A stretch of DNA of 64,000 nt from Malaya genurostris. Lineage: Eukaryota > Arthropoda > Insecta > Diptera > Culicidae. A program made the translations under genes and the position numbers. The notes under the pieces are model-generated. The model was not told the DNA's origin. It ran no database searches and saw nothing but the letters and a program-made list of their open reading frames with translations. The stretch covers positions 42,206,002 to 42,270,001 of the forward strand of contig NC_080571.1 in NCBI RefSeq assembly GCF_030247185.1, written 5' to 3'. Position 1 is the stretch's first letter; each line of letters begins with the position of its first letter. Positions 30,831 through 40,786 of this stretch are shown in pieces.

Positions 30831-33527
30831 ATAGACAGTATTTTTTTTTCTATTAGAGATTGTGAAGAACTCATAGTGTCTGAGAAAGCTGCCGCTTGCA
30901 GAAAGTTACAACTTCTGGTAACTACTTTCCGGCATACCCGAGACTCGAGTGATTTGCATTGATGTGATGCTTAAGCTAGACTCCTCTGGTTTAGGGTTGC
31001 TAGAGAGATTTTGGTTGCTCGAATAACCCTTGGCACGTCTAACCTTTCTGTTGTATATCTTCACATCCTTGCTCTACTTTGAATACAAGCAATCGATAAT
31101 TTTAATTTTATATATTATTCCTAGTAACAATAAAAATATTCTTGATTTTATAAATAATAACAATATTACTATTGTTTTTCGTTCCAATATTCAGGTGGGA
31201 ATTTTCGGGTGGGTAGTTTTACCCACCATACCCCCCTCTTCCACCGGCCCTGACCCAAAAGCTTTTTCCATGGTCGCATCGGTTGGTTAAAGCGAATTAC
31301 ATACCTCATACCTATTTATATCACCAACTCCGCGACACTTATGAAAGAGTCTGATGAGCCGTTGTCCTGTCGTAAAGTAGGGGAAATATCAACATATCAC
31401 ATTTTTCATAACATTCATCGTTCTCTGTGAACGATGCAGATATGTGAACGATGTTAATACGTTCAGTCTGAGTCAATTACCAGCAAACATTGTGCAATTC
31501 GCCAAGAACATCGTTACAATGCAACGCCAATTCATTCTATTGTTTTCAGTAAGTGCAAGACACTAAAAGCGCTCTGTTTGCGGACCGAAAATTGATTTCG
31601 TTAGGCATCCATTATTCTGTGACGATAAGAATCCATATTGCAATAGAGAAAGTTTATGGCGAAAACGGAGACGGATGAGTAGATATTATATTGTCGGTGC
31701 TTCTTTTTGGAAAGTAACTTCGTAACGATTATGAAATTAGGAATGTGAAATTGTTCTTTAAATGTAAATATTGAATTTAGAGCACGTTCCATTGTTTTAG
31801 GGATGATTCTGGTGGAAGAGAAAATCCGGTTTGCTGGAGTATATGAAACCATTAGGCTGAAAAAAAATTACTATATCAACACGAAATCCAATCATCGGGC
31901 CCCCCAGTGGAAACGCTTTTCTTTCATTAGATCATAATTCAAGCACCCACACGGATTGCCAGCAAAGTGCACTCTGAACTCTGGCGGATAAAATTTTCCC
32001 GGTACTGCAAAAACCTGCCAAAATTTCGGTTTACTTCAATTCCCACCCCATTAGGGAATCAGCCGTCAGTTCGGAATCCGAATTGACATTGTGTCAAAGC
32101 TTAAAACGGTTCCATCACCAGGCTTACCATCGTCACCACTTTCCAGGACTCGGTACGAGCAGTTACTCTTGGTGTGCTCCCCATGCCGGCCACCCCTCCC
32201 ACCCTCTGGATCGGTCCATCCGAAGAAGCTATGCTGAAGTAAATGGATTTGGTTACTCGTCGAACCGAACCGCTAGTGCTATCGAGCCGCAGCTTCTGCC
32301 ATTGGCTTGTTCCTCTGATAGGGTGTCGAGGAATAAAAAAAATAAAAAAATCTGTTTCACCATCAGCTACTAACACCGCTGCCACTACAATCCTGAAATT
32401 GAACTACTTGAACTATGGTCGATGGTGAGACTAGCTGCGGCTAGCAGCGATCTCCGGTCCTCGACGTGCGGAGACCCGGCCAGAGGATGCAAATCCTGGG
32501 AGCGTCATCGACAAGAATTTTCCATTATTAAAATCAACAAAGAAAATTACCAAAATTGATTTTATTCAAAACAGATTTTTTTTATCGTTTCATTTAAACT
32601 GGGACGCGCTGGTAAAACCGTTGATTTATTTGGCAAAAAGAGTTTGAACAAAGAAATTCGCCTTTCGAAAGGAGCTGATTTCGGATTATCGAATTTGATT
32701 ATCGGATAGTTTTCGTTCCGCACATCTCCGCTTTCAGATGTTTGCAGAGGATTGATTGATGCAGCAATACGCTGATCAGCTTGGAATGGTTTTCAAACAC
32801 TTGATGGTCCTATTAATGTTCATTTTTACCTGCAGTTGATCGTCGTAGGTTCCAGTTGACGCTAGGCTGAGAGCTTCCTAATAGTTATTTTTATCGTTCA
32901 GAACCCCAAATAAAATTCGAGCATTGGAAATTCGGTTTGATTGGAAGAAGTGTTTGTGGGATACGACAATCAATCAAATCAAATCGAACGATCAATGCGT
33001 CTCCTATAAGTCTGAAGGGTTTCAAACTTGACAGCCGCGTCAGTGTCGGCCTTCGACGCAGCAATCCTTGACCACGTACGTTAGCCACTGGTATCGACCT
33101 TTTTCAACCATAAGCCACAAGCTGAAGAGGGAAGACGTGGTCGCAGTAGACCTGACGTTCGGAGTGATTTCCTGTATTTCCATACTCACAGAATTCCCAC
33201 AGATGTATTTTGGATCGTTGTTCTACTGGAAAATGTAGTTAATTTTCAGGCCTGTTTTTATGTGCCAATTTATTTACATCAAACCATGTTATTCCTACAT
33301 CCATACTACTTTGTGGAGATGGTACTCGGAAGGCAAAGTATCGATACCTAGGGTCAGAGATATCCATCTCCTCTGTGTGACGAGAAGCAAGTACAATTTC
33401 TCCCCTCGCACTGACAACATCAACGAGAGCTCTTCTCTTTCACGCATATACACCACTGTTATATAAAGTGTGCACGCATCATGAGAGTGAGTGTTTATTT
33501 TCATTCAACTCTAACACTGGATCACAC
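30831..33527. other. Unassigned, partly unique sequence
   Basis: Nearly 2.7 kb with no assignable element. The part 32,040-32,520 is more GC-rich and has overlapping frames on both strands (32,083-32,428; 32,101-32,385) without domains. A TATA-like 'gttatataaagtgtgcacgc' lies at 33,459-33,478, followed by the truncated DD37E copy rather than a gene. Possibly host intronic or intergenic DNA. Confidence 0.35.
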
Positions 33528-33529
33528 AA

Positions 33530-34605
33530 AATTCCTCAATTGGGGCAATTTGGTGGATTCATGTCTTTTGGGACGAAAGTGACATTTTTGGTAGTATACC
33601 ATTCTACCGTTGATTTCGAGCAGTGGCAAGAAGCAAGATCTAGCCAGAAGACAACAGGATCCTTGTGGCTTCGAATCATGGGTAGAAGTCGTTTTTGTGA
33701 ACATTCCTTGATGTATATTTCGCTGTTCATTGAAGCAGTGGTGATGAAGGATTTCGAAATCTTACCGCAGCTCAAGGTGAAAGTCGCTTAACACAAACTA
33801 TATTGTGCCTCTAAAAAACACGTGATACACTGTGAGTCTAAGTGTGCCATGCTGTTCCCCATGAAACAGCTACTTGTCAAAACTGAGCCCTTTGTGTGCC
33901 GCAACTGTGCAACTGTATGAAAACGAAAGTGCCAATATTGATAAATGCGCTAACGCATTGTGTTAATGTGTGATTCTGGCACATTGTTCTAAGAGTCCTC
34001 CCCTTGCCGCAGCTACAAATTGCTTGCCAGACCATAGCTTTCTTACCAAATTTTTCGACTTCAATCGATGTCTCGGACTGGTTTAACACTTGCCCTTCCC
34101 GCACCGTATAATAATGTGGTTCCGGCAAGGATTTGTAATCGAGTTTCACGTAGGTTTCGTCGTCCATGATTATGCAGTTCAAATTTCCAGCAAGAATCGT
34201 ATTGTACAGCTTTCGAACCCTCGGCCTGATCGATGCTTCTTGTTTCGGACTACGTTTTGGTTGTTTCTGCTTCTTATAGGTTCGAAGATTCAAAAGTTCT
34301 TTAGCACGAAGAACATTTGACTTCGAAGTGCCCACTTTTTTGGCCACATCCCGAACTGAAACCTCCGTCTTTTGCTGGAACGCCTTCAGTATACGTTTAT
34401 TCAACTGAGGGTTAACAGGACCTTTATTTCAACCCGTTTTCGGTTTATCCTCAAAGGTGTTATCCTCACCGAACTTCTTGATTGCATTTCGCACGGCTTT
34501 TTCACTTACTCCTTCCATTTTTACTATCTTTCTCAGTGACAGTCCGCGTTCTGTGCACCATTTTTACACAATGTTTCGACGTTGTTATGCTGAAAGTCCA
34601 CGCAT
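33530..34605 (-). pseudogene. DD37E transposase pseudogene (lineage 1, second copy)
   Basis: The inferred ATG is at 34,605 (MRGLSA.., with stops in the first 20 codons and one after KPKTG). The long open part starts NKRILKAFQQKTEVSVRDV, passes NCIIMDDETYVKLD (first Asp) and AMVWQAICSCGK, then meets the MITE. On the other side it continues ISKSFITTASMNSEIYIK, FWLDLASCHCSKS (second Asp) and MNPPNCP. A 12-bp deletion removes the QLRP part, so the Glu motif is disrupted, and the gene ends there. Close to the 12.7 kb copy but independently decayed. Confidence 0.85.
33773..34006. mobile_element. 234-bp MITE with 8-bp duplication CCGCAGCT
   Basis: CCGCAGCT occurs at 33,765-33,772 and again at 34,007-34,014, and the transposase frame rejoins when one copy and the insert are removed. 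Ends CAAGGTGAAAGTCGCTTAACAC and the complement of CAAGGGGAGGACTCTTAGAACA are imperfect inverted repeats. The 8-bp duplication suggests hAT-type mobilisation. No coding capacity. Confidence 0.88.
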
Positions 34606-34759
34606 TTCGAAACAAACTAATGAAAACGAATGAACAACTGCACAAGTGATTAGAGAAGAGTGTACACAACAGGGCGCAGCCATAAAAATTGACAGATTCT
34701 GAACCATTGCGAAATGGCAGCGGTTTTTGTTGCGTCCATTCTTTCTGGGACATGCTTTA

Positions 34760-35207
34760 CCAAGAACAGGTGGTCACTTTAGTGTATTTAGGCGAGAGCG
34801 ATTCATGCGAAGAGAATGCGTTTCACTCGCGCCAGCTGCTTTAACCGCAAGCACACACTCAAATTCTGTCTATTCGACACTGAGCAGAAGTGTGCTTTCC
34901 TTTTTTATGCGATGTTCGCTTTTTGCATCCCCTGGTAGACAAGAATCTTACACCAGTGTGTATCACTCTGGTGAAATGCCATCTGAGAGCTTTAGTGGTT
35001 CTTAGACTATTAGTGAACATAAAACAATATTTTGGGGGTAATCATTCAAAGACAGGCTATACTGAACTGAGCCCACTAGAGTTGATACTTATTGAGTCTC
35101 TTTCTCTCTCGCTCCATAAAATAAAATAAAATATAATTAAATACAAGATACCCTTACAAAATAACATAACATACTTAATACTCACGAACTTAAATACAAG
35201 AAACATA
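34760..35207. other. Mostly unassigned, with a dispersed repeat at 34,975-35,075
   Basis: Positions 34,975-35,075 ('gagctttagtggttcttag .. ttcaaagacaggctatactgaact') are the reverse complement of 48,672-48,765, so this is a dispersed repeat copy. The rest shows no gene. 35,110-35,175 is A/T-rich with 'aaaataaaataaaatataa' and a few 'ataacata' units. Confidence 0.5.
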
Positions 35208-36114
35208 GGGAAGAGGTTACCGGCAATCTTTCATTTTAAGCTCATTACTTCTGATTTAGTGCACATTATGCGGACATTTATACATCAATGGAAAGCTAAA
35301 GTCCCTAGCTAGCAACTGATTAGGAAACTAAGTTGATTTATTTGATTGAAAAAAATTATTATCAATTTAGTAAAGTGATAAATTTTGGCATTTTAAAAAA
35401 AGTGTTCGGTTACCGGCACCCCAAGAAATTTCACTAAGAATGGAAAAATATAAGTAAAGACTGCAGTTATTAAAAAAAAGGAATTTATTCTCTTCGGAAG
35501 CTTTTTGGACAAAAGTCTTCATTGTGTGATGCTGAATTCCCATTGGCTCTCTTGGTAGATGATTAGGATGATGACGCCTTTGGTGTTGATTTGGCCGGTC
35601 TTCCACGTTTTTTTCTTAGCCGAAGCATCTGCTGTATGAGCAGCTTTGTCTCGACAGCAGCCTGCATATCACTGACAATTTTTCACAATTTGTCGAAAAA
35701 AATGAGGGTGTCGGTAACTGAACACCTTGGGATACCGGTAACCGAAATCGGTAGACATTTTGAAAATGACAAAACAAATCTTTGGTTGTGAAAATTTTGA
35801 AAGCATCCAGTATTAAATCACGAAATAGATCGATTTCACCTCATTAATATTCAATCTACTCACCTTTCCGATTGATGCACTTCATTTTATGATACTATAA
35901 AAAAGTCGGAAAAAACTTTTGTGTTGATTTTCACGCAATTTATATTTGTTTTGAACGCAGCAAAAAGTACAAGCGTCTGAATTCTGATTATACGGTATTC
36001 GGCACAAAAAGAACGTGCTGCTATTACACACACACACATGACATTTGTCGGAATGACGCTATCTGCTTTCTGTCAAAAGTTACGGTGGGGTGCTGGCAAC
36101 CGAATACCTTCCCC
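35208..36114. mobile_element. 907-bp TA-flanked element with CGGTTACCGGCACC iterons
   Basis: Left end GGGAAGAGGTTACCGGCA (35,208) and right end, complement of GGGGAAGGTATTCGGTTGCC (36,114), with TA on each side (35,206-35,207; 36,115-36,116). Further copies of 'cggttaccggcacccc' or its complement occur at 35,405-35,425 and 35,708-35,750, like transposase-binding iterons. A short minus-strand frame with an AT-hook is inside. TA duplication and the AT-hook would fit a pogo-like remnant, but that is inference; I see no DDE domain. Confidence 0.6.
35563..35667 (-). pseudogene. Remnant C-terminal coding piece with AT-hook
   Basis: Minus-strand frame from ATG 35,667: MQAAVETKLLIQQMLRLRKK, then RGRPAKSTPKASSS and a stop at 35,563. 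RGRP within a basic stretch is the AT-hook core, which binds the minor groove of AT-rich DNA and often ends pogo-type transposases and chromatin proteins. Only 34 codons remain and the frame is closed upstream by TGA at 35,683. It could be the tail of the element's lost transposase; a chance frame is possible. Confidence 0.35.
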
Positions 36115-36116
36115 TA

Positions 36117-37420
36117 CACTGATAAAAATCGGCACCTTGGACCGAAGTGTTTGACACTTAATTTCGCCGCATTTGTTTAGACACTTTAACTGTAAGTGAA
36201 AATCTTTTCAAATCTTATTCAATTCATATTTTAACTCTATTGATAATACACTTAAAATCCGCCCAACAAACAGCAGATAAATTCTAAATGTTTAACATTT
36301 AGTATTCAATTCGCTTGACACTTACAGTCGAATTGTTATACAAATGTATATGAACTGATGGAAAGGCTTAGATTTTAACTGATTTATACCTAGTTCTCAT
36401 GTAGAACATATTTTCATATAAGGTGCATAGGAATTTTAAAATGAAATGTCATCATTTAGACATTAGGTTCTAAATAATTTGCTGAATATAGTTTATTAAA
36501 GCACATTTAATTACATGTTTTATATAATTTTATGATCTTAATGTCTTGTCACCGACTTGCACAATCACCTTGAATGAATTGGACGGTTTTGTTTAGCAAT
36601 CCATAATTTCGTTAGCTTAACACACAAACATTTTATTAGTCATGCACTCATGCGAATAAAAATGAACCAATTTCTGTAAATTTTTGAAAGGCGCAAATTA
36701 CTCTTTCTTTTTGTTTATTTTTTCCTTCAAGTTCAAGTATCAACTGATAGCTTATGTTTTTATGCTTAGTTTCATGCATAGTGAAAGAGGCGAAAATAAA
36801 CAGAAAGAATCTGTCGCTTGCTAGAACGCTCTTTCGAAAAGGCACCGATAATTTAATGAATATACTTACTGTGTTGGCTTTCTAAGCTATGTTATAGAGA
36901 ACAAGATTAAAACACTCTCATGAAGATTCTTGCAGCCATTATATGCTTGACATTTAGCATTCCCACAATATTGGACATATAAGGATTATCGAGAAAACAT
37001 ATATATACACCTAGAAAAAATCCTGTAAATTTATGTCTTCTTAGACCGACAAATATGAGCGTCAAAAATTATTCAAATTTACAGTAGATCTAACTTATAT
37101 TCAAAGCATTCTGACATAATTGTAAGTGCTACATGTAAATTTACACGTTTGCTTGAAATATGGGGTTTGTTTGACGTATATTCATATCATTCTTGTAAAA
37201 TTGAGTCGTTTCACGGGTTATGTTCTTATGAAGTGTGTCATATGTGGATTTGCGTCACCTGATCTCCTTCGGATAATCAGTGCTAAGCTAGCGGTTTAAA
37301 ATGAACTGCTAGACGCAAGATGGAAGTTCAATTTGAAGTGCTGATGAGCCGAAGGCGAGACGCGAAGAAATAGAAACAATGCCTATTGCTATTATGACGG
37401 GACCGGGACGGACGGAAGGG
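36117..37420. other. Unassigned AT-rich sequence
   Basis: No gene was recognised. A few strings look like MITE borders ('acactgataaaaatcggcacc' at 36,116; 'acacctagaaaaaatcctgtaaattta' at 37,008) but I could not pair them with partners. 37,300-37,420 is GC-richer. Confidence 0.3.
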
Positions 37421-37426
37421 AAGCAC

Positions 37427-37670
37427 CAGGCTCGCGCATGTATTGGTATGACGTGGACTAGCCGTCGTCGTTAAAATTCGTTCTCGACAATCTCACGTCA
37501 TCCCACAGGCGCACTGAGAAAGAGTGCAATGAGTGTGAAAAAAGAAATGATTGAATCCTCTGAGAATGTGGCCTGTATGTGCGTGTTTTGTTGATGGTTT
37601 GGGAAGAAGCAAGATTGTCGAGAGCGAATTTCAACGGCGGCTAGTCCACGTCATACCAATCCATGCACGA
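37427..37670. repeat. Imperfect inverted repeat (~65-bp arms)
   Basis: 'ccaggctcgcgcatgtattggtatgacgtggactagccgtcgtcg..ttcgttctcgacaatct' (37,427-37,495) is mirrored by 'agattgtcgagagcgaatttcaacggcggctagtccacgtcataccaatccatgcacgagccagg' (37,610-37,675). The right arm leads straight into a SINE. The 115-bp centre has no recognised feature. Probably a foldback MITE, or a duplicated SINE-flanking segment in reverse. Confidence 0.7.
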
Positions 37671-37675
37671 GCCAG

Positions 37676-37800
37676 GCGCTTCGTCGAAGCCCACGATGTC
37701 GATGCCTTTCACGCAGCCCACCTGAGTTCGATTCCCAACCCCGCACATAGGCTTAGAAAGTTTTTCTGGTTGAAGCTTCTATAATTGAAACAAAAAAAAA
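37676..37800 (+). repeat. tRNA-derived SINE, B box to poly(A)
   Basis: 'gatgcctttcacgcagcccacctgagttcgattcccaaccccgcacatagg' carries a good RNA polymerase III B box (AGTTCGATTCC). The tail 'agaaagtttttctggttgaagcttctataattgaaac' and a run of A follow. I recognise this as a mosquito tRNA-related SINE; a more decayed copy is at 4,065-4,195. The A-box end is replaced by the arm of the neighbouring inverted repeat. Confidence 0.65.
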
Positions 37801-37929
37801 GTATCGACTCGGTTTCGGACATCCCTCCTACATTGTCTTCAGAATCTATCGATCTTTGTGTATCTCACCAGAAGCCGTTTTTGACCAAATAACTCAAACG
37901 TCCAATCTGCTCTCTGCTCTACTCTACTG

Positions 37930-38335
37930 GATTTAGAATCCTCAAACTGAAATCAGAACCTGGATTCCGGTCCACCTGAATTCTGAACTTAATTTCTGGT
38001 TTATAATTTAGTTTTAGTTTCAGAATTTAGTTCAAGACATAGTACATAGTTTTAGAAATTATTGGTTTCTTGACTAAATTTTGGAAATGAATTTAGTTCC
38101 TTAGTGTATATTCGGGATTAAAATCCAGAATTATGATTTAGGATTTCAACTTCAGAATTTTGGAATAAATTAAAGTTTAGAGCTGAACTCCGAACCTGAA
38201 GCTTGGAACTGACTTCTGAACTAGAATTTAATTCCACAACTCATTTATATAGTTTAATTCCTGAGCTAAGTTTCAGAATTCGTTTCAAAAATTCAGAACC
38301 TGCATGCTGGAATTGAATTTGGAAATTGGATTCTA
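37930..38335. repeat. Degenerate GAATTC/CTGAA-rich repeat
   Basis: Irregular 'ttcagaatttagttc', 'ctgaattctgaact' strings fill this stretch, as at 6.5-7.1 and 27.8-28.4 kb. A shorter patch continues at 38,680-38,850, so the SINE-like copy at 38,350 appears to lie within one larger tract. Confidence 0.5.
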
Positions 38336-38344
38336 CACAGGAAA

Positions 38345-38680
38345 AGATTATCAATTTTACTGGTGACATAATTCTACAAACGATGCAATTCATAACTACT
38401 TAGCTTGTCCAATGATGCAATATTCCATTCGTACAGAATTTTACTGCCACCGAGTGTAATTTGCACTCGACTACCAAGTGTCACTGTTTGGATTTATATG
38501 TATCAATTATCCATTAAGCAGATATATGCTTTTGTGGCTCTGTCGATTAACTGGAGTGCTTTGTTATCTAATGTTTCCCGGTTCAAGTCGCGCTGTTGCA
38601 ATCGAGTTTTTTTTATTTCATTCGATTTGAAACCATGTAATTTCCACATCACACAATTTTACATGTACTTCAATATAAAT
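38345..38680 (+). repeat. SINE-like repeat with tRNA-like boxes, copy 1
   Basis: Contains 'gtggctctgtcgattaactgg' (A-box-like) and 'cccggttcaagtcgcg' (B-box-like, 38,578-38,593), about 40 bp apart. It aligns over some 250 bp with 39,775-40,110, including the upstream 'cgatgcaattcataactac', 'gcactcgactaccaagtgtcactgtttg' and 'aagcagatatatgcttttgtgg'. The tRNA-like boxes lie towards the 3' part rather than at the 5' end, so a composite or tRNA-containing repeat is also possible. Confidence 0.5.
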
Positions 38681-39121
38681 TTGTGTGAAATAGGACGCTC
38701 CATTAATGCATCTCGGATTCGGATTTTGAAAATTATTTTCATAATTCTAAAACTGAATTATGGATTCCGAACAAATCCTGAACCTGGTCTATATTTTGAA
38801 TTTAGTTCTTAGATTCAATTTAAGTTACCGAATTCTGGTCCGGAATTTTTGTTGTGGCTAGATAAATAAATGATGGCAAAAAGTACTTAACAGTTGTAAA
38901 CATCGGATGAATTTCGCAAACCGACTCTTTTTAGAAACATTAAAATATTCCCAAAGGATTATATGAAGTTGAGCCGTCGACGAACAGTAGTAACAGTAAT
39001 TATAGCTCACCTTCCAGTATAGTATTGTCTTATGGAAACTACTTAGAGCAATTTTAACTAAAATTAAGTTATTGAACGTAACTCTGAAATCGAATATTGA
39101 ATTATTGTTAGTTTCCGAATA

Positions 39122-39561
39122 ATGACATAACATAACATAATATAACCTTACATAACATAACATAACATAACATAACATAACATAACATAACATAACATAA
39201 CATAACATAACATAACATAACATAACATAACATAACATAACATAACATAACATAACATATCATAACATAACATAACATAACATAACATAACATAACATAA
39301 CATAACATAACATAACATAACATAACATAACATAACATAACATAACATAACATAACATAACATAACATAACATAACATAACATAACATAACATAACGTAA
39401 CATAACATAACATAACATAACATAACATAACATAACATAACATAACATAACATAACATAACATAACGTAACATAACATAACATAACATAACATAACATAA
39501 CATAACATAACGTAACATAACATAACATAACATAACATAACATAACATAACATAACATAAC
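39122..39561. repeat. Pentanucleotide microsatellite (CATAA)n
   Basis: About 88 nearly uninterrupted CATAA units. Variants are CATAT near 39,256, CGTAA at about 39,396, 39,466 and 39,511, and a broken start (TATAACCTTA). Because TTATG has no stop in any frame on the minus strand, it produces long MLCYV frames that are not genes. It lies between two direct copies of the SINE-like repeat. Confidence 0.97.
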
Positions 39562-39774
39562 AATGAGTTTCTCAGAGAACCTTTTGTTATAATTTTTTTT
39601 TCGAATTTAGAAATAAAAAGAAGTAATTTCCTAAGTGGCCCTCACAACTGGCAATATTTAAAAAAATCTAGAGTATATTATTTACCGTCAATCCAATTGT
39701 CTTGGTAATGTGAGTCGGTATATTATGAAAAAATCAAGCATTGGAGCTTTAAATGTTGTAATCAGAAACCCAAA

Positions 39775-40115
39775 AAAAATTGCAGGTGACCTAATTCCTC
39801 ATACGCTGCAACTCGTAAAGACCAAATTTGTCAAATGACAGATGATTCGTAATGATTTAACGTTGAATTAACATGAATTTTACGGACTTCGATCTCTTAT
39901 TTGTATTCGGCTAGCAAGTGCGACTGTTTGAGTTTATGTGCACCATTTACCAGCCATGCAGATATGTGTTTCTGTGGTTCAGTCGATTAACGGATGTACT
40001 TTGTGATCCAATGATAGTGGGTTCAAGTTGGGACGGTCACTATCAGTATTTGTTTTTTATTCCACTTTATTTCATGTCATGAATTTTTTATTGTGTAGTG
40101 GTAACTTCATCGGAT
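39775..40115 (+). repeat. SINE-like repeat with tRNA-like boxes, copy 2
   Basis: 'ctgtggttcagtcgattaacggatg' (A-box-like) and 'gtgggttcaagttggg' (B-box-like) at about 39,975-40,035. The whole aligns with 38,345-38,680 in the same orientation. Divergence is considerable (many substitutions over 250 bp), so the two insertions are old or of different subfamilies. Confidence 0.5.
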
Positions 40116-40543
40116 TGACGAAAATATTCTTATAAATTTAAAACTGCTTATCCATGCCATACTTTTTCTCCCGAAAGAAATGAATTTAATATGAACGGCG
40201 GGAAGCCAAATTCGGATAAGTACAATCTAGTTTTGAAAACCCGTTAAGAATTTTTTTATGCAAAAACCAGAAAAAAAATTCAGAGCAAAACCCGGACACG
40301 AACTTTGCAACGCATGAATCGTTTGAAAACATATTTTTTTGCATGAATTGAACATAAAACGGACCAAAACTTAAACGGTTCTTCTAGAACGAATGTTTTT
40401 ATGCGGTTTTTGCATTCAAAGTCTTCATCGATTGCCACTGCTCGAGTTCTGTCTTTGTGGTAACATTTTCGCCGATTTCATTACATATTTACATTCCCAT
40501 GTAAATTTTCCAATCTGGTTTCCCCGTTAGATACTGATCTAAT

Positions 40544-40786
40544 GTCGTTTTCGTTTTTAAATTGCACTACACCGGTGTAGGTAAGGTTGCACTGAAACCA
40601 GTGCTACACTTTTTCTGCACCGATACCACTGGTGTATTACTCATCAAAAGTTTGGTGTAGCTCTGTGCAATGGAATCGTTTATGGTAGTCAATGGTTACT
40701 GTTTATGTTTTCGTCATTTTTGTTCGTTTATTCATGCCTCCGTGTAGCACTGCACCGGTGTAGTGCAAATTAAAAACGAAAACGCC
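40544..40786. mobile_element. 243-bp MITE (TIR G.CGTTTTCGTTTTTAA)
   Basis: 'gtcgttttcgtttttaaattgcactacaccggtg' at 40,544 is mirrored by the complement of 'ggcgttttcgtttttaatttgcactacaccggtg' ending at 40,786. Inside each arm is the palindrome CACCGGTG, and 'cagtgctacac' strings repeat in the centre. No clear target duplication. The CGTTTTCGTTT end is shared with the element at 44,003-44,566. Confidence 0.75.

Larger units (their letters stand above)
33528..34757 (-). mobile_element. DD37E element, lineage 1, 3'-truncated, with a MITE inside
   Basis: The 5' end (AAGCATGTCCCAGAAAG on the minus strand) is at 34,757 with TA outside (34,758-34,759). The element is collinear with the 12.6 kb copy down to about 33,528, where it stops at the Glu region of the transposase. 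A 234-bp insertion occupies 33,773-34,006. Confidence 0.85.

Noticed and set aside
32083..32428. Possible exon in GC-richer DNA
   Set aside because: Frames on both strands are equally open, there is no domain, and no convincing splice structure.
33459..33478. TATA-box-like promoter
   Set aside because: No transcription unit follows; the next sequence is a truncated transposon on the opposite strand.
39122..39561. CATAA/TTATG array as telomeric repeat
   Set aside because: It is internal, surrounded by ordinary repeats, and is not the TTAGG insect telomere motif; Diptera lack canonical telomere repeats.
38858..39563. Long minus-strand frames of MLCYV repeats
   Set aside because: They are translations of the (CATAA)n microsatellite, which has no stop codon in any minus-strand frame.
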